DNA from: Bacterioplanoides pacificum
GTDB taxonomy: Bacteria > Pseudomonadota > Gammaproteobacteria > Pseudomonadales > Oceanobacteraceae
NCBI RefSeq assembly: GCF_042648445.1
Contig: NZ_JBHRYB010000005.1
Coordinates: forward strand, 434,001 to 498,000
Reading direction: 5' to 3'
DNA length: 64,000 bases
A program made the translations under genes and the position numbers. The notes below the pieces were generated by a model. The model was not told the origin of the DNA, made no database searches, and saw only the letters and a program-made list of their open reading frames with translations. Position 1 is the first letter of the stretch. Every line of letters begins with the position of its first letter. Shown one piece after another: positions 15,584 to 24,232 of the stretch.

Positions 15584-17755
15584 ATGAAGAATATTTTTAG
15601 TTACGAAATAGATGCTGATGGGTTAGCGGTCCTCACCTGGGACGATCAGAACGGTCCGGTTAATTCATTATCTCAGGCGGCGATGCAGGCGTTGTCCGTT
15701 CAGGTGGATGAACTGGTGGCGAATGCCGACGTTAACGGTGTGGTGCTGACCTCCGGCAAAACCGATTTTGTTGTGGGTGCCAACCTGAAAGAAATTTTAA
15801 CCATGCAAACCGGTGACTACGATAAAGACGTTGCCAATACCATGGGCTTTATCCGCGCGATTCACGCCACCATGCGTAAGATGGAAACGGCGGGTAAACC
15901 GTTTGTTGCGGCGTTAAACGGTACGGCACTGGGCGGTGGTCTGGAAATCGCACTGGCCTGTCATCAGCGGATTGCTGCGGCTAATGGCAAAGCCCGGTTC
16001 GGTTTTCCGGAAGTGAATCTGGGCCTGCTGCCGGGCGGTGGTGGTACGCAGCGTCTGGCCCGTATGGTTGGGGTGGAAAAAGCGTTGCCCTGGTTAACTC
16101 AGGCCACCCAGGTTGCACCTGACGCCGCCCTGAATGCTGGTCTGGTTGATCAGGTCGTGGCGCCGGAGGAGCTGATTGCGACGGCGAAACAATGGCTGAA
16201 AGACAATCCCCAGGCGATCCAGCCATGGGATATCAGCCTGACTGACCGCAAGAAAAAATTCCGCCTGCCGGGGGGCGAAGTCCAGACTCCAAAAGTGTCT
16301 CAGGTTTTTATGGGCGCAGAGGCGATGTTGCGTAAGAAAACCCAAGGCAACTATCTGGCACCGCAGAAAATTCTGGAGGTGTTGTTTGAAGGTTGTCAGG
16401 TGCCGATGGATGCGGCACTGGAAATTGAAGGTCGTGGATTTACCCAGCTGCTGTTATCCAGCCAGGCAAAAGCCATGGTACGTACCTTTTTTACCGCACT
16501 GCAGGACGCCAATAAGTTAAAAAACCGGCCGCAGGGCGTCGATAAAGCCCGGTTCGCCAAAGTGGGCATTCTTGGTGCCGGTATGATGGGCGCCGGTATT
16601 GCTTATTCGTCGGCGATGTCGGGTATTCAGGTGGTGTTACTGGACAGCACGCAGGAATCCGCTGATAAAGGTAAAGCCTACTCCGAAGGGCTGCTGAACA
16701 AACGGGTATCCCGCGGGCGGATGACGGAAGAAAAAGCGCAGGGCGTTTTAAACCTGATTAAACCCACCACCGATTACACTGACCTCGAAGGTTGTGAGCT
16801 GGTGATCGAAGCGGTATTTGAAGATCGGGCGATTAAAGCCGACGTCACCGCAAAAGCGGAAGCGGTGATTGCTGAGAATGCCATTTTCGCTTCGAACACC
16901 TCGACACTGCCGATTACCGGTCTGGCCCAGGCCAGCAAACGCCCGGATCAGTTTATTGGTCTGCACTTCTTTTCGCCGGTCGACAAAATGCAACTGGTGG
17001 AAGTAATTCTGGGTGAACAAACCTCAGATGAAACCCTGGCTAAATCACTGGATTATATTCAGCAGATCCGCAAGACACCGATTACCGTTAACGACAGTCG
17101 TGGCTTTTATACCTCCCGGGTATTTAAAACCTACGTGCTGGAAGGCATGGCGCTGTTAAAAGAAGGCGTGGCGCCGGCACTGATCGAAAATGCCGGGCGT
17201 ATGGCGGGGATGCCGGTGGGGCCGCTGGTGTTATCCGATGAAGTGACACTGGAATTAATGGACCGTATTGCCACGCAGACCCGTAAAGACCTGGGCGATG
17301 CTTATGTCGAGCACCCGGCTGATGAGGTGGTGAACTTTATGGTGAATGAGGTTAACCGCATTGGTAAAAAAGCCGGCCAGGGCTTCTACGATTACTCCGA
17401 CGACCGTCGTGACAAAAAGTTGTGGTCCGGTTTAGCCGAGCGCTTTCCGGTTGCAGCAGAACAGCCGGAGGTGGAGTATGTGAAGCAACGCTTACTGGCG
17501 GTTCAGGCGGTCGAAACGCTGCACTGTGTTAACGAAAACGTTATCACCAACGCCATGGAAGCCGATATCGGTTCTATTTTTGGCTGGGGTTTTGCGCCAC
17601 ATACCGGTGGTGTCATTTCCTATGTCGAAACCATTCTGGGTCTGGACAACTTTATCAGGCTTGCCGATGAACTGGCTGAAAACGTCGGTCAGCGTTATGC
17701 CTTACCGGCGCTGGTGCGTGATAAAGCCGCGCAGGGAGAATCGTTTTACGGTTAA
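15584..17755 (+). CDS. Bifunctional enoyl-CoA hydratase / 3-hydroxyacyl-CoA dehydrogenase (FadB/FadJ-like)
   Basis: 723 residues, the length of FadB/FadJ alpha subunits. Residues 1-300 are a crotonase domain with the oxyanion-hole loops GTALGGGLEIALACHQRIA and a catalytic Glu in FPEVNLGLLPGGGGTQRL. Around residue 325, GILGAGMMGAGIA starts the NAD domain, with the dehydrogenase His in GLHFFSPVDKMQLVEVI. Ser and Asn of the active site are in ASNTSTLPI. AGGAGA precedes the start. It carries out the hydration and second oxidation of beta-oxidation and presumably pairs with the thiolase just upstream. Confidence 0.9.
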   Translation: MKNIFSYEIDADGLAVLTWDDQNGPVNSLSQAAMQALSVQVDELVANADVNGVVLTSGKTDFVVGANLKEILTMQTGDYDKDVANTMGFIRAIHATMRKMETAGKPFVAALNGTALGGGLEIALACHQRIAAANGKARFGFPEVNLGLLPGGGGTQRLARMVGVEKALPWLTQATQVAPDAALNAGLVDQVVAPEELIATAKQWLKDNPQAIQPWDISLTDRKKKFRLPGGEVQTPKVSQVFMGAEAMLRKKTQGNYLAPQKILEVLFEGCQVPMDAALEIEGRGFTQLLLSSQAKAMVRTFFTALQDANKLKNRPQGVDKARFAKVGILGAGMMGAGIAYSSAMSGIQVVLLDSTQESADKGKAYSEGLLNKRVSRGRMTEEKAQGVLNLIKPTTDYTDLEGCELVIEAVFEDRAIKADVTAKAEAVIAENAIFASNTSTLPITGLAQASKRPDQFIGLHFFSPVDKMQLVEVILGEQTSDETLAKSLDYIQQIRKTPITVNDSRGFYTSRVFKTYVLEGMALLKEGVAPALIENAGRMAGMPVGPLVLSDEVTLELMDRIATQTRKDLGDAYVEHPADEVVNFMVNEVNRIGKKAGQGFYDYSDDRRDKKLWSGLAERFPVAAEQPEVEYVKQRLLAVQAVETLHCVNENVITNAMEADIGSIFGWGFAPHTGGVISYVETILGLDNFIRLADELAENVGQRYALPALVRDKAAQGESFYG

Positions 17756-17782
17756 TTAATCCGTCGCGCTGAGTGCGTTAAT

Positions 17783-17817
17783 AAACCGGATCTGCAGCGT
17801 CAGGTCCGGTTTTTTTG
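17783..17817 (+). terminator. Terminator of the beta-oxidation operon
   Basis: AAACCGGA pairs with TCCGGTTT across a 13-14 base loop, followed by a T-run (GGTTTTTTTG), about 30 bp after the FadB-like stop. Confidence 0.75.
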
Positions 17818-17872
17818 TGATTAAGTTATGATAATGTGGTGCCATTCTCAGGCTCAGGGCAGAGGCAACACC

Positions 17873-18136
17873 ATGGAATACCTCCGGATTATCCTGTCGG
17901 TCACATTGTTTGTTTGCGGTTGTTATTTCAGCTACGACCTGTTCAGTCATGGTTTTCACTGGCTGTTATTGTTACTGGTGCCGTTGTGTTTCTACGCCGC
18001 TTACCGCATCTGGCCCGATAAAGTTGACGACTCTCCCTGGCTGGAGGTGGTGGGCGACATCATCGAGTGGCCAATCAGAGCGATGATTGCTATGGCACGT
18101 ATGTTAGTGGGGGTAATCCGATTGATTGGCGATTAA
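17873..18136 (+). CDS. Small membrane protein, unknown
   Basis: 87 residues from ATG 17873 (MEYLRIILSV); an upstream ATG at 17828 would add a polar leader. Two hydrophobic segments (about 5-17 and 27-42) and an amphipathic C-terminus. Not recognised. Its last 4 bases overlap the end of the convergent DoxX-like gene. Confidence 0.55.
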   Translation: MEYLRIILSVTLFVCGCYFSYDLFSHGFHWLLLLLVPLCFYAAYRIWPDKVDDSPWLEVVGDIIEWPIRAMIAMARMLVGVIRLIGD

Positions 18137-18495
18137 TGATGGCTTTTCAGAAGTGCTAACAGCGCCAGAACCGGCAGATTTTTAGTCACCGGCCCAAATG
18201 GATGTAGCCAGAACTCCGGTGCGATCAGAGTGAGCAGCACACTGTAGAGCACAATGGTTGCCATCTGTATGGTGATGCACAGCTGCGGCCGCAGCCCACT
18301 GAGAATCCAGAACCCTAAGATCATATCCAGCAGGCCGCCACCCCAGACACACAGCTCAGCCAGTACGCCATGGATTCCCGCTTGCGCCAATATCCGGTAG
18401 CCGATTTCCGGGGCGCCAAATAATGACGTCAATGCGGTGCTGAGCCATAAAAAAGCGAGGCTGTAACGGGCGAAGGTTTGCGCTGGTAACGACAT
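18133..18495 (-). CDS. DoxX-like membrane protein
   Basis: 120 residues with four predicted membrane spans. The pattern FLWLSTALTSLFGAP at the first helix and LLDMILGFWIL in the second match the DoxX-like (SURF4/DoxX) family. It is the last of four genes reading leftward (DUF6508-like, saccharopine dehydrogenase-like, DUF2269, DoxX-like), each within a few bases of the next. DoxX/DUF2269 pairs beside such dehydrogenases recur in proteobacteria; function unknown. Confidence 0.65.
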   Translation of the reverse strand: MSLPAQTFARYSLAFLWLSTALTSLFGAPEIGYRILAQAGIHGVLAELCVWGGGLLDMILGFWILSGLRPQLCITIQMATIVLYSVLLTLIAPEFWLHPFGPVTKNLPVLALLALLKSHH

Positions 18496-18501
18496 AATCG
18501 G

Positions 18502-18966
18502 TTAGCTCACTGGCAGGGGTTTATACACCATCAGGTAAAGCAGCATAACAATACTGATAAAGGCCGGAATGCCCAGGCTTACCCAGATCCGCATCCAGAA
18601 GCTGAACTGCCGCTCATCGAGCGGCAATGTTGCTGCAATCGAGCGCAGTTTATATTGAATGACTACCACCGGAAGCCAGCAGCAACCGATCAGGATAAAT
18701 AAACTGATGACCCGGATAAACCACTGGGAATCAAAGGCATAACCCAGCCCCTGCATCAGCAACAGGCCGCTGAACAACTGCACCACAACCGCCGGGGCGG
18801 TAAAAATCCAGTCTGCCAGAACGACGTGACGGGTGGTGACCCGTATCGCCGCTGGGTCTTTGCTGAGCCAGGCCATCAGCATAAAAAAGGCAATCCCGGC
18901 TCCGCTTCCGATTAATACGGTTGCGGATAATATATGCAGGGTTTTCAGCAGAAAATAATGTTCCAT
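18502..18966 (-). CDS. DUF2269 integral membrane protein
   Basis: 154 residues with four hydrophobic segments. The start MEHYFLLKTLHILSATVLIGSGAGIAFFM and conserved H-x-L-S at the first helix fit DUF2269. It is inner-membrane, role unknown. It lies 6 bp upstream of the DoxX-like gene. Confidence 0.65.
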   Translation of the reverse strand: MEHYFLLKTLHILSATVLIGSGAGIAFFMLMAWLSKDPAAIRVTTRHVVLADWIFTAPAVVVQLFSGLLLMQGLGYAFDSQWFIRVISLFILIGCCWLPVVVIQYKLRSIAATLPLDERQFSFWMRIWVSLGIPAFISIVMLLYLMVYKPLPVS

Positions 18967-18977
18967 AGCTGCGGTGC

Positions 18978-20105
18978 TTATGACGGTGTATTGGATTGGA
19001 CGTGGTAATAAATTCCCAAACGATCGAAATGTGGCTGCAGTTCGTCAAGGCTGAACAGCTTCAGGCAGGGCATTGCACCGCTCGGCAGAGGCTCATCGTT
19101 AATCAGTTTTCTTGCCAGAATAATGGCTGACAAGGTCGGAATATAGGGGCCAACACCGTTTTCTGCATACAAAGTCCAGCTGAGCTGATGTGGTTGCCCG
19201 GTGGAATTTTTACCGGTAATGGCAATACGCATCGCCCCCCGGTCGCTGCCCAGCTGTCTGAGGCGCTCACTGAGGCGGAAAATAGCCGGTGTCAGGGGGG
19301 CCCAGTTTTTTACCAGTTTCAGCCGCGCAAGCCATGCCATGGCAACCATTGTGTAGTGCAGCCAGGGAAGTTCCAGGCCCGCCTGAAAGGTAACGGAGCG
19401 CTGAACCTGATAGCAGCCGGGAAATAATTCCAGATCGGGCACATCAACATTGGCCAGGTGGCGCTGGCCGATACGACCACCAAAATTCAGTTTTCTTGGC
19501 GACATCCAGCCGTAACGAACGGTTTCCCGGCCACCACTGAATACCCGGATCGGATGGCCGGTATAAGACAAAATTCCCCGTAACGTGGCTTCACCACGCT
19601 CGGCGCGATTACCCGGCGCAATGGCAATATCGATATCCTCAATACAGGCAAACTGTTTGTGGTAATGACTGATCACCGCTGAAGATAATCCGGGTACCGA
19701 ACTGGCACCGCTGACGATCAGGCAATGTTGCTCAGCAGCCTGACGGTTCAGCCGGCTGATATCACACACAAAGCGGCGGTCATCGGCCAGATCGATATAG
19801 TGGCTGCCATACCGGGCACACAGTTGCGGCACCTGATGAGGCTGCGCCTGGAATGGCCCGGCGGTGTGAATTACCAGAAAAGGACGTTGCTGTTGTACAA
19901 AATGAACCAAAGCATCTGAGTGAATGTCGAGGGCCAGCGCGGTGAGTTTGGCATTGGCCTGAGGCAGGGTTTTGATCAGTTCCTGTGCCCGTTGTTCTGA
20001 ACGGCCACAGATAAACAACTCGGTATTGTGAATATCGGCGAGCTGCTCGACAACGCGTTTGCCGAAATTACCATAACCACCAAGGATCAGAATTTTTTTC
20101 ATCAT
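18978..20105 (-). CDS. Saccharopine dehydrogenase-like NAD(P)-binding protein
   Basis: 375 residues. The N-terminal Rossmann motif is ILGGYGNFGKRVVEQL, followed by HTAGPFQ and YIDLADDRRFV, as in the saccharopine dehydrogenase/homospermidine synthase superfamily. The C-terminal half is not diagnostic. Because of the DoxX and DUF2269 partners a membrane-associated redox role is possible, but the substrate is unknown. Its start overlaps the stop of the upstream DUF6508-like gene by one base. Confidence 0.7.
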   Translation of the reverse strand: MMKKILILGGYGNFGKRVVEQLADIHNTELFICGRSEQRAQELIKTLPQANAKLTALALDIHSDALVHFVQQQRPFLVIHTAGPFQAQPHQVPQLCARYGSHYIDLADDRRFVCDISRLNRQAAEQHCLIVSGASSVPGLSSAVISHYHKQFACIEDIDIAIAPGNRAERGEATLRGILSYTGHPIRVFSGGRETVRYGWMSPRKLNFGGRIGQRHLANVDVPDLELFPGCYQVQRSVTFQAGLELPWLHYTMVAMAWLARLKLVKNWAPLTPAIFRLSERLRQLGSDRGAMRIAITGKNSTGQPHQLSWTLYAENGVGPYIPTLSAIILARKLINDEPLPSGAMPCLKLFSLDELQPHFDRLGIYYHVQSNTPS

Positions 20106-20536
20106 TATTCCGTTATTGGGCTGTTATCCGGGAAAATTTCCGCGATCCGCTTCAGTACCTTGATGATTTGCCCGTTGCTGATCATCAGCGCATGAAAGCC
20201 ATCACAGAACCGTTCGCCACGCAGGTAGCCACTCAATATTAAGCGAATATCATCCTGACTGGCGCTGGCAATACGCTGATCGTCCTGCAGCAGGGTTAAT
20301 GCTTTATCCGAATCGAATGGTGTGGTCAGCCAGCAGGGTTGCATCACAGTGGCCAGAAACTGATCCAGCTGAGGATGGTTGACAGGGTACAGCGCCGCTT
20401 CAGCAGGCAAACCCCGTGCGGCCTTTTCTGCGCGGCTCAGCAGTGGGTCAAAACCCGGAGCGGAAAAAATATCAATAAACCTCAGTATGGCATTGATAGC
20501 GTCGCTGTCTGGCTGAGCGCCGAGCTGACTGACCAT
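20105..20536 (-). CDS. DUF6508-like protein
   Basis: 143 residues, cytoplasmic, acidic. The segment LSGYLRGERFCDGFHALMISNGQIIKVLKRI matches the RGERFCDG-x-W/H pattern that I associate with DUF6508. It is the first gene of the leftward operon. Function unknown. Confidence 0.55.
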   Translation of the reverse strand: MVSQLGAQPDSDAINAILRFIDIFSAPGFDPLLSRAEKAARGLPAEAALYPVNHPQLDQFLATVMQPCWLTTPFDSDKALTLLQDDQRIASASQDDIRLILSGYLRGERFCDGFHALMISNGQIIKVLKRIAEIFPDNSPITE

Positions 20537-20732
20537 TAAACTCCCCTGTTTTAAATCCGGCTGAATTGCGCGACATTAGTATCACTGGCCAGGGTGTCAG
20601 GCAAGCTTAATTCCGGCGTGGCAACGAATGGTGACTGCTGACGTTAAATTGCGCAGCCGTTGCAGGTAGCCCTTGAATTCCCGCAAACCAGAGCCATATA
20701 CCAGTCATAGTCAGAAATTTTCGGAGTGCCGT

Positions 20733-21221
20733 GTGCCGCTGTTATTGATCTTTATTATCGTTCCTATGATTGAGCTGGCCGTGTTGATTCAGGTGGGCTC
20801 TTATATCGGTGTTCTCTGGACCCTGGCGCTGATTTTTATTACCGCCATTATTGGTGTGCGGTTATTGAAATTGCAGGGCGTGTCGACTCTGCTGCGGGCG
20901 CAGCAACGGCTGGCGGAAGGTAGCCTGCCGGCGAAAGAGCTGGCCGAAGGCTTTTTACTGGCACTGGCCGGGGCATTACTACTGACGCCGGGATTTTTAA
21001 CCGATGGTTTTGGTTTTGCGTTACTGATGCCGGGTGTGCGTGGCCACTTAGCCGGTTCGGTGATGAAAATGATGACGCTGAAATCGGCAACCATGGCCGG
21101 AGGGTTCAGCCAGAGCGGGCCACAGACACAACGCCCGGATGATGTACGTCAGCCACATGAGATTCACCCCAATCCGGGCCCGAAAAACGTCATTGATGGC
21201 GAGTTCCGTCGTGAAGACTGA
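20733..21221 (+). CDS. fxsA: FxsA family membrane protein
   Basis: 162 residues from the GTG at 20733 (GGAGTG upstream). The frame is open further upstream, but the GTG start gives the expected hydrophobic N-terminus MPLLLIFIIVPMIELAVL. FxsA features are two N-terminal membrane segments, the central GVRLLKLQG, and the GALLLTPGFLTDGFGFALLMPGVR segment. E. coli FxsA relieves phage T7 exclusion by F; its normal role is unknown. It sits immediately upstream of groESL, a common synteny in gammaproteobacteria. Confidence 0.85.
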   Translation: MPLLLIFIIVPMIELAVLIQVGSYIGVLWTLALIFITAIIGVRLLKLQGVSTLLRAQQRLAEGSLPAKELAEGFLLALAGALLLTPGFLTDGFGFALLMPGVRGHLAGSVMKMMTLKSATMAGGFSQSGPQTQRPDDVRQPHEIHPNPGPKNVIDGEFRRED

Positions 21222-21273
21222 TGGCGGGTTGTGGGCAGACTGAAAAAAAATCAAAAAAAATGACATCGGGGTG

Positions 21274-21300
21274 TTGAAATCAGTTTTGCCATCCCTATTA
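21274..21300 (+). promoter_or_regulatory. Sigma-32-like heat-shock promoter of groESL
   Basis: TTGAAA (21274-21279) and CCCTATTA (21293-21300) are separated by 13 bases. This matches the sigma-32 consensus CTTGAAA-N13-15-CCCCATxTA well. It lies 78 bp before the groES start. No CIRCE inverted repeat was seen. Confidence 0.65.
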
Positions 21301-21377
21301 ACCTAACTGAACTTAAGATTTGCGGGTAAGACAGGGGTCTTACTTGCTTGTACTGGAAAACTTGGAGAAAGCTTCAA

Positions 21378-21671
21378 ATGAAAATCCGTCCTTTACACGA
21401 TCGCGTCGTTGTTCGTCGCAAGGAAGAAGAGCAAGCAACTGCAGGTGGCATCATCCTGCCAGGCGCTGCCGCTGAAAAGCCAAATCAAGGCGAAGTAGTT
21501 GCCGTTGGCAATGGTCGAGTTCTGGATAACGGCGAAACCCGTCCTTTAGCCGTGAAAGAAGGCGACGTTGTGGTATTTGGTAAGTACTCGGGTTCCAACA
21601 CCATCGAAGTCGATGGCGAAGAGCTGCTGATCCTGAACGAAAGCGAAATTTATGGTGTGCTGGAAGCATAA
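21378..21671 (+). CDS. groES: Co-chaperonin GroES
   Basis: 97 residues, standard length, starting MKIRPLHDRVVVRRKEEE after a GGAGAAAG ribosome site. The mobile loop (TAGGIILP) and the C-terminal strand are intact. It caps the GroEL ring during ATP-driven folding. groEL follows 72 bp downstream. Confidence 0.98.
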   Translation: MKIRPLHDRVVVRRKEEEQATAGGIILPGAAAEKPNQGEVVAVGNGRVLDNGETRPLAVKEGDVVVFGKYSGSNTIEVDGEELLILNESEIYGVLEA

Positions 21672-21743
21672 CGCTTCCCGCGAAACATCGATTAATCACA
21701 CCATTAATAGCAACGTAATTACAACCAGTTAAAGGAAAGTCTG

Positions 21744-23387
21744 ATGGCTGCTAAAGAAGTTAAATTTGGAAACGAAGGCCGTATTGCCATGCTGAACGGC
21801 GTTAACGTTCTGGCGGATGCGGTAAAAGTAACACTGGGTCCTAAAGGCCGTAACGTGGTACTGGAGAAATCTTTCGGCGCGCCAACCATCACCAAAGACG
21901 GTGTATCGGTTGCACGTGAAATCGAACTGGAAGACAAGTTCGAAAACATGGGCGCACAAATGGTAAAAGAAGTTGCGTCCCAGGCTAACGACCAGGCGGG
22001 CGACGGTACCACCACGGCCACCGTACTGGCACAAGCCATTGTTAACGAAGGCCTGAAATCGGTTGCCGCTGGCATGAACCCGATGGACCTGAAACGCGGT
22101 ATCGATAAAGCCACCGCCGCCGTGGTTGAATCCCTGAAGCAACAGGCACAGCCATGTGCAGACAGCAAAGCCATTGCGCAGGTTGGTACTATTTCTGCAA
22201 ACTCTGATGAAACCGTTGGCCGCATCATCGCTGAAGCGATGGAAAAAGTGGGCAAAGAAGGTGTGATCACCGTTGAAGAAGGCAAAGGCCTGGAAGACGA
22301 GCTGGACGTGGTTGAAGGTATGCAGTTCGACCGTGGTTACCTGTCACCGTACTTCGTAAACAACCAGGAAAAAATGACCACAGAGCTGGAAAACCCGCTG
22401 CTGTTACTGGTTGACAAAAAAGTAGACAACCTGCAGGAACTGATTCCGGTACTGGAAAACGTTGCTAAATCCGGCCGTCCACTGCTGATCGTGGCAGAAG
22501 ACGTTGAAGGTCAGGCACTGGCTACTCTGGTTGTAAACAACCTGCGTGGTACCTTCAAAGTGGCTGCGGTTAAAGCACCTGGTTTCGGCGATCGTCGTAA
22601 AGCCATGCTGCAGGACATCGCTATCCTGACCGGCGCTCAGGTGATTTCTGAAGAAGTGGGTATGTCGCTGGAAACCACCACTCTGGAAATGCTGGGTACC
22701 GCTAAGAAAGTGGTTATCAGCAAAGAAAACACCGTGATCGTTGATGGTGCTGGTTCTGAAGCTGACGTAGCGGCGCGTGTTGAACAAATCCGTGCAGAGA
22801 TGGCAGCGTCCACCTCAGACTACGACAAAGAAAAACTGCAGGAACGTGTTGCTAAACTGGCCGGCGGTGTTGCCGTGATCAAGGTTGGCGCTGGTTCTGA
22901 AGTTGAAATGAAAGAGAAAAAAGACCGCGTTGACGACGCACTGCACGCTACCCGCGCAGCAGTAGAAGAAGGCGTTGTTGCCGGTGGTGGTGTTGCTCTG
23001 GTTCGTGCCCTGGCTTCCGTACAGGTTGAAGGTGACAACGAAGATCAGAACGTGGGTATTGCTCTGGCACTGCGTGCGATGGAATCTCCGATCCGTCAGA
23101 TCGCTGAAAACGCCGGTGCAGAAGGTTCCGTTGTGGTAGACAAAGTAAAAGCGGGTGAAGGCTCGTTTGGCTACAACGCCGGTACCGGTGAATACGGCGA
23201 TATGATCGAAATGGGTATTCTGGACCCGGCTAAAGTGACCCGTTCTTCTCTGCAAGCAGCGGCTTCTATCGCAGGTCTGATGATCACCACTGAAGCGATG
23301 GTTGCTGAACTGCCAGCGAAAGACGCTCCGGCAATGCCTGATATGGGCGGCATGGGCGGTATGGGTGGCATGGGCGGCATGATGTGA
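21744..23387 (+). CDS. groEL: Chaperonin GroEL
   Basis: 547 residues, standard length. It has the ATP-binding DGTTTATVLAQAI, the family signature AAVEEGVVAGGG, and the C-terminal GGM repeat tail (MGGMGGMGGMGGMM). AAAGGAAAG precedes the start. There is no insertion or unusual residue. It is transcribed with groES from a heat-shock-type promoter and ends at a strong terminator. Confidence 0.99.
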   Translation: MAAKEVKFGNEGRIAMLNGVNVLADAVKVTLGPKGRNVVLEKSFGAPTITKDGVSVAREIELEDKFENMGAQMVKEVASQANDQAGDGTTTATVLAQAIVNEGLKSVAAGMNPMDLKRGIDKATAAVVESLKQQAQPCADSKAIAQVGTISANSDETVGRIIAEAMEKVGKEGVITVEEGKGLEDELDVVEGMQFDRGYLSPYFVNNQEKMTTELENPLLLLVDKKVDNLQELIPVLENVAKSGRPLLIVAEDVEGQALATLVVNNLRGTFKVAAVKAPGFGDRRKAMLQDIAILTGAQVISEEVGMSLETTTLEMLGTAKKVVISKENTVIVDGAGSEADVAARVEQIRAEMAASTSDYDKEKLQERVAKLAGGVAVIKVGAGSEVEMKEKKDRVDDALHATRAAVEEGVVAGGGVALVRALASVQVEGDNEDQNVGIALALRAMESPIRQIAENAGAEGSVVVDKVKAGEGSFGYNAGTGEYGDMIEMGILDPAKVTRSSLQAAASIAGLMITTEAMVAELPAKDAPAMPDMGGMGGMGGMGGMM

Positions 23388-23425
23388 TCAGCCCCCATGT
23401 GACTCTGCTGGTTCGCTAGCATATA

Positions 23426-23453
23426 AAAACCCGGCCTTGGTGCCGGGTTTTTT
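23426..23453 (+). terminator. groESL terminator
   Basis: AAAACCCGGC (23426-23435) pairs with GCCGGGTTTT (23442-23451), ending in a T-run. It also marks the left boundary of the low-GC island. Confidence 0.92.
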
Positions 23454-23673
23454 GTGTCTGGTTTTTAGTATGCCCCAAAGGGCTTGATAGTAATATGGAA
23501 ATCAATAGAATCAGGGGGAGTTGTTGCGTTTATCCTTGGGTTTTATGGCTGAACGTGTGTTAGTAAGTGGAAGCCGCCGCATTGGCTTCTGAGAGGGACA
23601 GTCTGGCCAGGAAGGTATCATTCAGGTTTTACTTCCTTTCGGTTATTTGAGTTTGTAGTACCGGACTAAGAGG
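23454..23673. other. Intergenic entry of the low-GC island
   Basis: 220 bp with no recognised gene. Composition drops towards AT from here to 26295. Only a small GCCC/GGGC hairpin near 23472 was noted; no tRNA, integrase or att-like repeat was found. Confidence 0.5.
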
Positions 23674-23769
23674 ATGTTGTATTTATTGGAGGATTTTTTA
23701 AAACTACACAAGTTACCTGTTGTCCAAACGGGTAAAAAATATAAAACTGTAGGAATGCTAAAGCTATAA
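23674..23769 (+). CDS. 31-residue small ORF, uncertain
   Basis: ATG 23674 follows TAAGAGG. The peptide begins MLYLLEDFLKLHKL and ends GMLKL. It ends 11 bp before the next start and has a mixed hydrophobic/basic composition that looks protein-like. It may be a leader peptide, a small component of the island, or a remnant of a longer gene. Confidence 0.35.
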   Translation: MLYLLEDFLKLHKLPVVQTGKKYKTVGMLKL

Positions 23770-23780
23770 GGGAATTGAAT

Positions 23781-24065
23781 ATGCAATTTGATTTATTATC
23801 GCACGAAGAACATGTGCTTAACTTTTATGAAGAACAGATAAAAGAAACAACAGAGCTTGAATTGAAAAAACAGCTTTTACAGCACTATTATGATTATCTT
23901 TCTAGTCTCCACACTATGGAGAAAGAATACAGAAATACTATGGCAAAACATGAGCAAGAAATGAAAGGTAAGGACATCGACTTGGAAACAATTAGACGAG
24001 AACCCCATAGAGATAGGCGTTCTCGTAGGCAATCAAAGGAGAAAGGAGTCGTGATAGCGCCTTAA
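23781..24065 (+). CDS. 94-residue helical protein, unknown, island gene
   Basis: Starts at ATG 23781 after AAGGGAA. The first 65 residues are strongly helical and charged (FYEEQIKETTELELKKQLLQ, then MEKEYRNTMAKHEQEM), probably coiled coil. The C-terminus is a basic tail (RRSRRQSKEK). Not recognised. It lies ahead of the SIR2-like/DUF262 pair on the same strand in the same low-GC block, but 167 bp separate it from the SIR2-like gene, so membership of that operon is uncertain. Confidence 0.55.
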   Translation: MQFDLLSHEEHVLNFYEEQIKETTELELKKQLLQHYYDYLSSLHTMEKEYRNTMAKHEQEMKGKDIDLETIRREPHRDRRSRRQSKEKGVVIAP

Positions 24066-24184
24066 TATGACACGTGTTTCAACACGGAATTACAAAGTCT
24101 GACATTTACAGTTCTCATTAGATTTGCTGATGAAGATGGTGTTCTGAGGCATCGCATTGCTCAGTACTTGTGCGGGGTAGAGGT

Positions 24185-24232
24185 ATGAAGGAAGTCTTTA
24201 ATGAAATTTATGCTAACGAAAGATCAGTTTAA
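24185..24232 (+). CDS. 15-residue leader ORF abutting the SIR2-like gene, speculative
   Basis: ATG 24185 after GAGG encodes MKEVFNEIYANERSV and stops (TAA 24230-24232) directly before the SIR2-like ATG at 24233, in the same frame. The SIR2-like start itself has only a weak ribosome site, so translation could be coupled through this leader. The rest of 24066-24232 is unassigned. Confidence 0.25.
   Translation: MKEVFNEIYANERSV

Noticed and set aside
24066..24188. In-frame continuation of the 94-residue island protein past its stop (40 open codons)
   Set aside because: An open run of this length is not rare by chance, and no family match is apparent; read-through is unsupported.
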